From the NCBI GenBank assembly GCA_023079485.1, contig CM041092.1, positions 9,375,127 to 9,439,126 of the forward strand: 64,000 nt of DNA. The letters run 5' to 3'. The notes below the pieces were generated by a model that was given only the letters and a program-made list of their open reading frames with translations, ran no database searches and had not been told where the DNA came from. Every line of letters starts with the position of its first letter. Position 1 is the first letter of the stretch. Position numbers and translations under genes: made by a program. Below are positions 31,901-44,800 of the stretch, piece by piece. Origin of the DNA: Archilochus colubris (lineage: Eukaryota; Chordata; Aves; Apodiformes; Trochilidae).

Positions 31901-34900
31901 CTGTAATTCTCACTTTTTGTATTCAGCTATTGGGGTGCAGGCTTAAGGGGATGAGTGTGGTCTATGTAATCTCCCAGGCACCAATTCAGTGTGTTTACCC
32001 TGCTAGACCAAAGAAGAAATGACTACTTGGTGCTTTGCCAACATCCAACCAAGGGAGCTGAGGCCACGTAGCTGCTGCACACTCCCCTCTCCTTTTCCTC
32101 TCCAATGTCTCCACACCAACCCCAGCAGCCAGCGCAGCTTCTTGACTGCAAAACAAGAGGAGCAGTCAGCTGTGCTGCTTCGTGGGAATTGGAGATAACC
32201 TTGTAGGGTCTTAATGATTTCCTGCTCTTGCATATGCTCTGTTTACCAGCTAAAGAGCTCTTTCCTGTGTCCTTCACCTCCCTTTCCCACACCGCACCCC
32301 ATGTCTGAAGCATCCTTGCTCTTTTCCCAGCTTCCCTTATCTGGCCTGCAGAAGTAGTGTCTGAGTGCAAATGTGTTTATAAAGGTTTCTTTCTCTGAGC
32401 TCACTGTCCATAAAGGTTTAGTTAGATGTCAGGAAAACAGATTCCCAGCTTCACCTCTGAATTAGTTTATGTAAGCTCCAGCAAGTTAATTAGCACCTGG
32501 TGTTTTTCTGATAGGAGAGGTCACTGGCCTGTCTCAGATGGTTTAATATCTCTTAAAAGCAGGGGAATGAATGTCACCTTGTTAATGAGCTGTTTAGGCT
32601 TGCTTGGTTACTAACTTTAATTAGAAACTTGAGCACAAACCATTGCTTGTGGATAAGAATAAGGAAATAACAGTACAGGGCATGCTAGCTAAGGAGGTAT
32701 CCTGGACTGTTACTGGCATTTTGATTTTTAATCTACAGTATCTTCATTACCTGGTTTTGGAGGGACACGTGGTTCAGGGGTTGAACTTTGCTTGCTTTTG
32801 TGAGTCAGGAGAAGGTAATTACAAGAACATGTCTGTCCTCACTTGCCTTCTCTTTCCCTCTGCTGAGGCCTATGGTAAACACGTAATAGCCCTTTTAAAC
32901 TCCTCATGCCCATGGAAGAAGGATCTCCTTTCAGGGTGAAAGAAAGGTCTGCTCCAGGGGGTGTCCTGGAAGGGATGTTGGCTGGGTTCCTGTGGCCTCT
33001 CACCTTAGAGTGGATCCAACCCCTGTGAATTGGCACCCTCCCATCTGACACAGTTCATTTCAGGTCCCCTGATGCCCAGTGAGGTCCTTGCACAGTGTAA
33101 TTATTCACTGCATGACAATATTGCTTCTTGATTCCAACAGTTTTGCTGGGAACTTCCTTGTTGCTGTGTTGGGAGGGAAAATCCATTAATCACTTCCTCT
33201 TAAATTCAGCCTTAGGTCTTAGACCTCTGATGTCTGGGCTAAAGGAACTGCTTTCTGCACTGCTGGCTCCCAGAGCTGCAACTGCCTTTTCAGGGGACCT
33301 GGACTGAATAGCCACAGGCTGTTACCACTGTCCCAGAGCAATAATAACTACTTGTCTGAAAGATGGTAGTCAAGTCCTATTTACTAATAACAAAAGCCTG
33401 CTTTATATTGAATACTGAGGAACAAATATAGAGAAAGGGAAGCTGATGAATATGGAGCTCATGTGGAGTCTGTGCCAGTTCTTTCAGAGTGCTGATGCTG
33501 GAGGCTGTGTGCCTTGCACCCATTCATCTCCCACTTCTTGCACTGCTTGCTGAGATTTGCTTCCCTGTTCCTCTTCATCTCCTTATAAACATTTCAGTGT
33601 TCCTGGGGCTAAGTAGCCCTTTTCTTCAGTATTCTTCAGTACAGTTAGTCAAGAGAGATCCCCAACAGAGAAGGATGCTCTTGCATTGCCTGTGCAGAAG
33701 ATGGGTGAGGTAAGAACCCATCCCACTATGGTGGTGCTCAGCAGTAGCTTTTTAACATCCAGGTCATCACAGTGCCTGGGGCCAGCTGTTTCTGGCAGCT
33801 GCCTGAGTGGACTTGCTCTTCCCAAAGAGCTGAGAACTCCAAATGCCAGCTGACATCCAAGGGTTTCTATGGAGCCTCAGTTCTTCATACAAACTAGTCC
33901 AGCACTTGATCCTTGAAGCAAACAATAGAGAATCTGGGAATACTTCTCTTTTTTTTTTTGTAGTTGTGATTTCAGACAAGTCAAATAAAACCAAAATGGC
34001 CACGTAAAACAAGACTTTATGGTAGTACTTATTTTTTAATAAAATAACGCAGTGTTTTATTTTGGGACATGTTGTTTGCCACTCTTACTGCAGGATTCCT
34101 GTACCTGGTAGGCATCACACTCAGCCTGAGCTCCACCCAACCTGTGCTATCAGTGCTGGTTCTAACTACGTGCTGAAGGGCTGAGCTCTTACACTGGCTT
34201 TGGGAGAGCTGATAATTGCATCAGGTCTAATTAATTACGTTATGGTAGCTCTGAATTTATATTACTTCGTTTATGCTGAAAAAAGGCACTTGCATTTAAA
34301 CCAAACATCTGCTTCGGCTTGGCTGACAAATGTTTACTGCTCAGACAGGGAACATACAAGTTGTTTCACTCTTCTTGGTCTTATTTTCAGGCTGCAAAGG
34401 AAATAAGCCTAATACTTGTGTCTTTTTGGAAGTATCTGACTTGCTAAATGTGCTGGGACAGAGTGAACCCTTGAGAAGGCTGAAGGCTCAGCTTGGCTTG
34501 GGTAAGTCAGGCAGAAGTGAGATCTTTCATCCAAACATGCATGGGGGGGAGGAGGGCTTTTAGTTCTCCCTCCATCACAGGACTGATCCTGCTTCTGCTT
34601 TTCTTTCCATTTGTTTTGGTTTTGGGGAATGCTGCTTGGCCAGCATTTGACATACTATGCATATTTTGCGGATGTCTTGGAGGTGACCAGAAGAAGGGAG
34701 AAGTGTGGTAAATGCCACTTGTAAGAATTGCCCCAAGTGGGGAAATGCAGCTACCAAATCAATTAGGAGGCTTGATTGCATTTGTAGAATTAATTTTTTA
34801 TCCCTTTCCAACTCAAAGCAGGAAAATTTGCATAACAATTTTATGTTTAAGAATGTAAATATATAATAGAAATTCAGATACCTTGTGACAGCATATTAGA

Positions 34901-35829
34901 GTCCTGCACAGTCCTGTAGATTTCAGCATGCTGAGTGATCATCACCTTGTAAAGAGATTTCTGCGAGCTGTTATGGTAGTGTTTTTCATAAGACACCTTT
35001 ACTGTCCTATTCATTTCAGCTTTATATGTCCCAAGGGGTTTCATTGCTTCCCTTCACAAACTTGCAGGACAAGTCTCAGAGATACAGACACAATAGGAAA
35101 GAGCCATCTTACTGAAGTTTTCTTGGCAACCCTTGGAATATGTTATAATAGCTTTTTTAACCATTTCAAAAAATTATCAAAATCCAAATTGGACCACTGC
35201 TGTTTTCAAGATCTCCACAGTTAAAAGAGACAAAAGGAGAAAGCTGTCTGAACCTGCCACCATCATTGGAGCATGCCCAGGCCATGGATATGCAGCTGGA
35301 CAGGAAGAGTTAGCTAAGCCATGGTTTATGTTCTAATTGTCCCTTATCCATCATCACAAGAGAAAGACTTTAAATCTTGGTAAATTTTAGGGATGAATTA
35401 ATTTTGTATTTCAAGTCCATGAGCCATGCCAAAGAATGGTGCAGAAACCTTCATCCTACAAAATCTGAATGGGCTCCCAGCTTCAACAGCAGTAGAAAGA
35501 GAGCATGTCTAAAACTCACCAGCCTGGCTTAGCCTGGACCATGTTGGAGAGAGGAAAATGAAGGGTCACACTTAAGGTAGAAATAGCAGCTGAGAAATGT
35601 TGGTGTGGAAAGAAACACAAATGACTGTGGCCAGAAACCCAAGGAAGAACATAACGTTTCGCCCCATTTTGCCTTGCAATATAACTCTGGTGCTACACAG
35701 GATATAAATTAACAGATGTGCTTCAAGAACCCTTGATCTGCAGCCAAGTCCCACTTTTGAATACACATACAAGACTCCACGCACGGGCTGTGGGACTTGA
35801 GCATGGAGGTATCCTCCAGGAGAACTGTG
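31900..35829. other. Convergent intergenic zone between TMEM37 and SCTR
   Basis: The two genes point toward each other here. Part of the right side must be the SCTR 3' UTR, whose stop codon is at 35830-35832. A minus-strand AATAAA near 34055 is one possible SCTR polyadenylation signal, but evidence is weak. I found no exon of any other gene and no clear repeat. Confidence 0.5.
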
Positions 35830-38800
35830 TTAAAGCACACATGATCTTTGGAAGGTTGCTCTCCTATGCCCTGGTGGGCTCGACCTCAGCATCTGCATCT
35901 CTTGAGTTAAACCACTTCCCCCGTTACTGGCAGAGGTGCTGAGATGCTGACCCAAGTGTTTGCTCAAATGCCACTGCCTCCATTTTCTCTGAACTTCCAG
36001 CTGAACCTAGGTAGAAAGGTCACAAAATACTTAGTTCAGTTAGTTTATCTTGGAGCCCTGCGTCGCAGAGAGCAGTATAACAGGAAAAGGAGAGCAGGTT
36101 ACCTTTGCCAAGGTTTGGATTTGTTTCTTTAACCCTCAGTTTAAGAGGCTGGGGTAGGGCCTGCTTCTTGTCACTTGTAGTGTTATTGCTGTTGCAGCTA
36201 TGCAATTTTCTGCTAACCTGTTTTTCTATTTAATTGCAGGTGAAACTGTTCAGAAAGTCTAGCTGGCCTCAGTGTTTTGTTTAGATTTTCCCAGTATTTT
36301 AATTGTAGTTCTAAAAATGTGACATTTTGGCACTATAAGGAAAAAAAATGCAAATTTTCTTTTTAAAACAACTTTTTCTGAACCCTGGTAAAGGATCAGT
36401 CAAAGCATTTCAAACCTGTCCTCCATTTCAAACCTAGTTTTTCTTCCACAACTAGGTACTAATGTTTTGGGGTTTTTTATCCAAAAATTCTCATGTTTGG
36501 ATAATGTTTTCCCTCCACCTCTCCCAGCATCAGCATTTCAGAGTGCAAGCTCTAGACCATGCAACTACAAAGAAAATGGTCCCACTTCCAAAAGCTTTAC
36601 CTTATGAGGGTCCTAATAAATTTGGACTGGATACAGCTTTTGAAAAATCCCTCCCAAGGATCAAGCAAAGAAAACATGCATGGGATGACAGGTAATAGCA
36701 TCATATGTCAGAACCAGCTGATTATCAGTGTGACTGTTTGTGGGATGGTACCCCCACCCTCCATTCCCAGACAGTAATAATGTTATCTGATTTATGAAAG
36801 GGCTGCAATAGTTGAAAGCAGAAGTTTGCATCTGGCATACAATTACTTAGGCTTGCCAGGTCTAAGAAGTATTTCACAGGTGACCTTAGGTAGCTGGGAA
36901 GAAAACCCTGGGAGAAAACATGCAATTCATTGGAGAGTGTATCCTACCCAGTAATGAGGCATGCTTGAGCAATAAAAAATAAGGTTGTATAAACAAAACT
37001 CACCTCACCATTAAGAAAACAATAGAGTACAGCCACGACAAAGCCCTAAAAGATAAAAGAACCATGGTCACAGCATTGAAGTGCAGTTTCAGTTTTTGAA
37101 TGGGGAGGAAGCATCACAAAGTAGGTCAGACAGCTTTTGCCATTGGGACTCTGCTCTGTTTTCTTCTTGTAAACAACAGTTTGTCACTATTACCTGAAAT
37201 GATCCAAGAGCTAATTCAAAAAACAGCTGAATTTCCATTGTGCCGCTGCTTGTGTCTTCAGGGAAAAAAGCAAAGATGATGTAGTGGACCCCAAAGAGAG
37301 GGATGAGGAGGAGGGTTGATTTTGCAAGTCTCCTGAGAACAAAAAGAGAGGGGAAAGCTCATGTAGCAGGAGCAAGAGTTCTGATGAGCTAACAAGACGT
37401 AAAGTCTTGATGTAAGGGACATACTTGTATTGGTTGAAATCACTGCTCCGTCCTTCAGGTGATCTGAGCTTCCTCATCAAGATTCTTAAGATGTTGACAA
37501 AAAAAATGAAATTAATCTGGAAAAACAAAATAAATTTTAAAATGGAAGGATGTGAACAAAACAACAGCAGAACCAAATGCCCAGTAACCACTTGTCTAAC
37601 AGCCAGGTATCAGCAGAGCTGTTTTGGAGTGTTTTGGCTGAGCGGCTGGAGCTCTCCTCCCTACATCCCTGTCCCCATCCCTGTCCCTACCTCTCCAGCC
37701 TGCCGGCCACATGAAGTTTGGGTGCCAGCTGTTTTCCTCCCTTCTTTTTATTACAGCTTTAGTTATGGGGACCATTAGGGCAGGACACCAAAGGGTCCTG
37801 AGACCCAGCACATTGTTAGGATCTTTCCTGACTGCGGGGCTCTGACAGTCTCTGCACAGTCTGGCTCCAATTTGGTTGCCATCAAAGAGGCAGCACCAGA
37901 GCTACCACTTGCTAACTGAGACTGAAAATACTGTTTATACCCTGACAAAAGACATGGCATGGTTTGGGATCATAGGATCGTTTTGGTTGGAAATGACCTT
38001 TATCAAGTCCAACTGTTAGATGCAAAATGTCTAAACCACATCCCTCAGCACCACATTTACACATCTTTTAAATACCTCCAGGGATGGTGACTCTACCACT
38101 TGCCTGGGCAGCCTGTTCCATTGCCTGACAGCCCTTTCAGTCAAGAAATTGTTCCTAACATCCAATCTAAACCTCCACTGGCTAAACTTCCATTTCCTCT
38201 TGTTCTATTGCTTGGGAGAAGAGACCAACCCCCACTGTGCTACGGAGACGAAGTGGTTAAGAGTGGGGGTAGGAAAGACCGAGCTCTGAAGTTCTTCCTT
38301 TTGCATTTCCCCCCTCTCCTAGGGTGGATTTCAGATAAAAATGTTGCTCGCTTTGGGGAAAGGTGAAGCAACAGCTGCTTCTGTTCGTTTCTCCCCCAGG
38401 CAAAAGAGCAGGAGCTGCAGGGGAGGCAGAGCCAAGCACCTCGCTCCCACGGCATCAGGGAGCAAGCAGCCTGTGCTCTCTCTGCCCTTTGCATCAGGGC
38501 TCAGACATAGATCGCCCTGCGCTCCTCCTGCCCCCAGTGCTGCCCGCCGACCCCTGGCATCCCTTAACCCTCCCGTGTTCCTGGGGACACCAGCGTGGCC
38601 ATGGCTTCTCCTCATGGGGGCTTGGACATGCCTGCGGGTGTCGGAGCAGGGCTCTGAGGTGGGGTTCCCTAAGAGAAGTGGGTCTGCTTCAGATGGGACA
38701 GACACAGGATGTCCTTGGGTTCCTGGAATTATTGGATGAAGAACAGCATGACCTGGGCTCCTGAGTGTGTCTGCAGAGAAGTGGAAAGAAGTTGTGGATG

Positions 38801-41800
38801 CCTTTTCCTTGGAAGTGTTCAAAGCCAGGTTGGATGGGCCTTGGAACATACCTGTTCCAGTGGAAGACACCCCTGTCCGTGGCAGGGGGGTTGGGACTAG
38901 AACTATTCTGTGATTCTATTGAAGGAGCTGAGCGGGGAACACGTAGGATTAAGGAATATGAAGGGCAAAGTGGAACATTTGGGACGGCTTAGGGGTGAAG
39001 GGAAACTGAAACATTTGAGAGAGGTTAGAGGCAAAAGGAGGCTCAGGTCTGAGGATCCTGTTGTTTTTTTTTTAATCCCCCAGGCCGGGCATGAGCGGTG
39101 TAGGCTGAACAGGACAGTTTGTTGATGAAAAACTTCTGGGGAAAGGGGGACGGCGGGATTCCTGCTGGGAGGGATTGCCGCGGGCAGCGCAGCAATGAAT
39201 GTTAGCCCAGGAGCACAAAGGAGTTTATCGGTGTTGACTTTCTGCCCTTTGAACTGCTAAGGACTGTGCGCTGTGAGGAATAAAGAGATTAGATCTGAAT
39301 TCTGAAGGACGGGCTGTTTGTTTGTCTGTGGCTATGGGCTTGAGAAAAGCCTCTCTTAGGTAAAGAGGCAGAGTCATGCGGGCGGCTCCCGGCTTCAGTG
39401 GCTAAACTAGATGTGATCAGGATTTTGAAGAAACTTGGAAGGGGGCAGCGGGTGGCCCTCCAAAGATAAAATCAGACTGTGCTTTTAGTCTTAGTGGCAT
39501 TTAAATATCACGGAGTGGCTCCTGGTGCGTTAAGAGTTGACTCATTTAGAAAAATCAATGCTGCAGCCTCATGAAGTTGATCATAAATCGCTTGTCTGGT
39601 TAGCTGTCTGTCTTCTGGGAGTGAAGCATCGCTCAGTGGTAGGTAGGAGCAGAACTTTAACCTGCCATAGGTATTGAGTATTGCTTGTGCTAAACTGTAC
39701 CTCGTACTGAGCAGTTTCCCACCGACTTTCAGTGCCTGTGCCTTATCTCAGTGGGTGATCCCAGAACAGTCTAATCACAGCCCATTCAGGTAGGGTGCAT
39801 GTGCTTTCAGCTGCTTTCATTGCTGAAAACAAAAGCTAATGGTCATGTAAGGCAAGTTGGTTTTGGCTTTGCTGAGAGAAGCATTGAGCGGGAGACACAA
39901 ACGCGATTGTACTGAAATGTACATCCACTTTAGTTTCTCCTCCTGAGCCTTCCTTTGAAACAGTCCAAAACAAGCTTCCACAAGCCAGCCAAGTTCGTAT
40001 GAAATCAACAGGATGTGGAAACCTGATCTTCTTCAGGCTCTTGCTTCTTGGGAGGACGCTCTAACTTTCCTTATGAACTTAGCTTCGGGGCATTAGTTAC
40101 TAAATTCTGCTGAGCAGAAGTTGCTTAAGCGGTAATTCATGTGTCACACCAGTTCAGACACATGTCTGAGATCAGTTCATTAACACACTTCTAAAGCATG
40201 TTGAATAAATGATCTCTGGCTTCACAGTATTTGAAAATGCAGTTTGAATCTGCTTGTCCCAGAAAAGACTTACAAAAATAGACAAAACTACAGGGCCTCT
40301 AATGATCCACCAGGTATTGGCATTAGTGTTAATATCCCAACACCTGTAAAAATAGAAGAGAAGGTGCAATCAGTTACCAAAACACTGGTATCTTTTCAAA
40401 GGGGGTTGGGTCTGTTTTGCACTTCAAGGAAGCCCCTACTCTCTTTTTGTACAAAATTAAGTTCCTGTTGTCACTTAGCTGCACATTTCTGACAGAAAAC
40501 TTCACCTACACAGGACAAAGGACGTCCTGCCCCTACAGTATAACCACTGTTCAAATTTTTGGAAGGGTGAAGAGAAAGGAAGAGTTTCACGTTTCTCAGA
40601 GTCATATGGACTTCAGATGCTGAAAACATTATGGGCTGAATTCATGCTTGAATGCTACCTCACCCTTGAAAATGCTCAGATGAAATTTGAGGCTCTTTCT
40701 CAGGTTGCTCAGCTGGATCTCTACTCCCATCCACACTAGGATCCAGGCTTACACCACAGCAGGATGGTGCTTGGTTTGCTTGGCTGCCAGTGGTTAGGAA
40801 TGAGCAGGACCCCATGGAGCAGCCTTGCTCCCCCAGTGTGCCACCTTCACCTCTTCCACACAACTTACCCAATATTTTCATGGAGCTGCCTGGCAGTCGC
40901 CCATGCAGCCACAAACACGGTCGGGGCACCTGTGATGGAAAAGCTGGTTACTGCTTGACAAGTCCATCCCAAAGGGAAAACAGAGACAGGGTTATTAAGG
41001 AGGACCAGTACCCCATCCAAGGGCGATGAACCACCAAAGGAACTTCCTTTCCGAGAAGAAAGAAATAACCAGGAGAGTGTGGAGGTACAGTCCCTCCACA
41101 AGGAGCCAGCTGTAGTTAGACATGATGCAATACTGAAAGAAGACCATGGTGAGCTTACAGCCAGCCTGAGGAGAGAGAGGATAATTAGCTGATTCCTGGC
41201 TTTGTATCTACTTTCTAACAGAGAGAAGCTGTAAATAAATCTTGGCAAACAGAGATATTACAGCTATTAGGGGACTAAATGGGTGACCTTGAGACAGGCA
41301 TCACATGACAAGGAAGCAGGAGGATTAAAAAAATCCCCAAACATCTTTTTTGTTTTGTTTTGTGTTGTTTCCCTCCCTACTCTTACATTTTAGTTTAAAG
41401 CATTGAATATTTTCTGCAATGACTCCCCTCTGCCCCTGGTTTTCAAGACATTTTGCTGCTTATTAAAAAAAAAAAAAAAAGGAAAAAAAAAAGGAAAAAA
41501 ACAATTTAATCTTTGGGAGATTCTTTTTCCAAGCTCTCTGGGTGCAAACCCATCTCTTAATATCAGGTCTCACACTATAGTATAGGTGAATAATATTTAA
41601 TGTGTTCTTGAACTTTTCCTGCCAGCCCCATTTAGCAAGATCTAAAAGCCATGTAAGAATCTCCACCCTGGTGATGTGTCCTGTGTTCACAGCCTGAGAC
41701 ACTTATGTTTAGGCATTTCTGATTTCCTGGTGTCTTCTGAGGCCATCTAGACAACGTAATCAAGATGATCAACTCAGGTACCTACTTCACAGTGACTTGG

Positions 41801-44800
41801 AAGCCCTCCATGCCAATACTTGTCAAGGCATCTAGAGCTGGGAGGAACAGCATCTGGGTTTCTGTGTGTATGCTCCAGTTCTCATGCCACCATCACCCAC
41901 ACAATATCCATCCCAAGCAGGAAAATCTCAGCCAGGAACAAGCAACATGCAGGACTGAGTGATGGAGAAGGGTCAGGGCATAGCTTTCCTCTCCCATGAC
42001 CCCTCATGCTGAGTGGAAAGCTGAGAAGGATTCCCTTCCCTGCACTCTAACTATTGTTTGGAACCTGCTGGGAAACTGAGGCATGGAGCAAGCTGGAGGG
42101 CAAATGGTTACCGTGTATGTCCCACAGTAATTGGTGTCTTCAGAGGAAAACAAAACAGCATCCTTGATGAAGTTGGATGAGGCTCGCAAAATGAATGATG
42201 TGAAGAGATGCATGTGGATGTAGTTCCTTGTACAGCGAAGTCTTCTGTTACAATAAGAGAGACCCTGTGAAGTTATATTTCTAACCCACACAGGTAGCTT
42301 GTGGCTGTAAACAGCAAGTTTCAATGCCCATTAATGCTAAGCTAACAAATTAAGAACAATATTTTTCTGCTTGTAAAAGGAAGCCTATTGCATTTCTCAA
42401 GAGGTATATCTTAGAGAGGACCTGAAAAAGGTGAAGCCACATCACTCAGGTACTAAACCAAGTTGATTGTTTCCAGAAGGATAGTGATTTCACACCATTA
42501 TGCTTGTCTAGCCTCCCTGTCTCTTTTCTGGAGTAACATGAACCAAAGCTATTCATCCACACCTGGGTGGATTGATTTGATTTGCCTGCACAGTCCACTT
42601 GTGCCTGCAATGTTTTCTGTGTTAATTTTCCATATAAACTGTATCTGGATGCTGTGTAGATTGAAGATGACTTTGCCAAAGTAGTTGGGGTTCCTTCTGC
42701 CCAGCAGTGCAGCCCTGACATTTACTGTGAGGGGAATTAATTTCACTGATTAAAAAGAAAAGTACAAATTCCAGGTTATAAGGATGCATGAAGATAAGCT
42801 GACTGTCAGACCACTGCTGTAAATCTGAAACACCTTCCCAGAAATCAGTGCAGCAGCTCATAGAGCGAAGTTCAAGCCAGAGTGAGGAAAAGAACAGCAG
42901 GAGGACAGACACTGCCTGAGGGACACTGAAGTCATGGGAAGATACCAGCAGGGACCTGTTGCAAATGCCAGTCTGCAAAACACATTCAGCTACGTTTCAC
43001 AGAGGACAGGAGAGCCCAATATAAGGAGCAGCCCTGACATTTTCTGGGAAACAAGATTCAGATAATTTTTCTCACTGATTCCTGTGAAGATTTGCAGAAA
43101 TAGTTCCACTTTTAACTTGTCCTGAAAGCCAACAGAAGGATCTCTGTCAGCTACAATGACCAGAAGTCCTGGCCAAACACAAACCAGAGATAACTTCTCC
43201 TCACCTAAAAGAGATCAGGACTGCTAAGGCTACCATCAGTGTCACGAGGGAGGTGCAGTATCCGATGGTGTACATGGTCTTCAGAGTCATGAAATAAGAA
43301 CGCTGCAAGGGAACATATATTCACATCTTTACCTGTGGCTGTCTGTTCGAAATAAGCCCATACCAAGATAGAGGTGTCTCCTCCTATTTAAAAAATGATT
43401 GTTCTTCTAAAATCAGCTACTGAAGTTTTTTACCTTGAGCAACCCATTTTGATAATTTTGGAGGAAGCGTTTATGCTGAAAACCACCTGTAACCCTACAC
43501 CCCCTTAGTTAAGTCTCATTACCATTCAGGCTCCCCTTAACACATTCCTCCCAAAAGCAGCAGAATTGTGGTCACAGGCACCCAGACTCACTCTTGCCTC
43601 ATTTGTTGTGTCATTGACATTGTAGCCACAAGCGATATCAGGTCTGGGATATGGTTCTGACCAACCCTCACTTGTACAGTTCCGGTAGACAAAACCTGCA
43701 TGGTAATAACAAAAACAAAAAAACAAAACAAAACAAAAAAGCAAACAAAAAAACCAAAAAAACAAAAACAAAAAAACACCAAACCAGGTGTGATCAGTTC
43801 CAATTGTATCTTTGTTCCCCTGACACACAGGGTTACTCCAAGAGCAAAAAGAGTATTTTCCCCCAGACAGTGCACTCTGCATAGCTGGAGGTGAAATACA
43901 GCTGAGCTAATTACGTTGATACTTGCCCAGTGTACTTGTGTGGGTCATAATATTGTTTGCCAACTCAGGGATGAATGTGATGGATGTGTTTTTATTAATT
44001 GCAACATAAATAATACTGTTCAGTACATCTGGTGTTTCTTGGCCAGTGTTCCAAGATCAGCAAACACATGACTGTTCCAACCACAGATTCAAAGTCCATG
44101 CAAATCTGATACCTTCCTGAATGCTCCCACCTCCTCACTGTGGTTTGTCATGGTCTGAAGAGAACTCAAAACTTTAGATGGTCACAGATTTGTGGTGAAA
44201 TTTTAATGGAAACTAAAAGACTTGTTGCCAGAGCCAGGTTTGGACATTGTCTTACTCTGTTGATTTCCTTGCTTACAAAAGGTTTGGTACAAATTAAAGG
44301 CTAGGATGGGGTTCCTCTCACTTAAGTTAGCCCTCTGAAAGCTAAATGTCTAAGTCCAACTGTGTCCTTCATGGCTGTTTTTCTAGTCAGTGAAGAAAAG
44401 GAGCCATTTGCAGAATCCATCTAATTTTCAGACAGACATCTGCAGAAGGCAGCTTGTCTGACCCAATTCTGGGCAATCTGGCTTTTAAACTCCTAAATCT
44501 GATTGAGATGGATCCCCAGCACATTGCATATGGTTGAGTTGGACAGGTTTGAACATATCCATATTCATGTTTGGCACTGAAGTCAAACTGGGAAATCCTG
44601 TCATACACCTTACAGTCTCAATGGGAGAAAGTGACCCTGGCAGGCATGTAGGTTATGTGCTGAGGAGAAGAGAAACTTCCATAAAGAAGTAAAACCACTG
44701 CCCACTGTCCTAATCACATTCACATGTCAGGTATGAGCCACACTTCAGAATCACAGAATGGTTTTGGTTGGAAGGGACCTGAAAGATAATGTAGTTCCAA

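Noticed and set aside
33767..34012. Minus-strand open frame considered as the SCTR last exon
   Set aside because: It lacks the required VQLE-type start after a phase 0 acceptor. The true last exon was found at 35830-36006.
38331..38870. 179-codon minus-strand open frame and overlapping plus-strand frames
   Set aside because: They lie inside SCTR intron 9, overlap a CR1 fragment at one end and have no recognisable domain.
39060..39330. GC-rich block with AATAAAG, considered as a second LTR
   Set aside because: No TG...CA tips with flanking duplications could be found, so it is left undefined.
43340..43360. GTTCGAA resembling a tRNA B box
   Set aside because: No A box at the right distance and no cloverleaf arms. 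I saw no tRNA elsewhere in the window.
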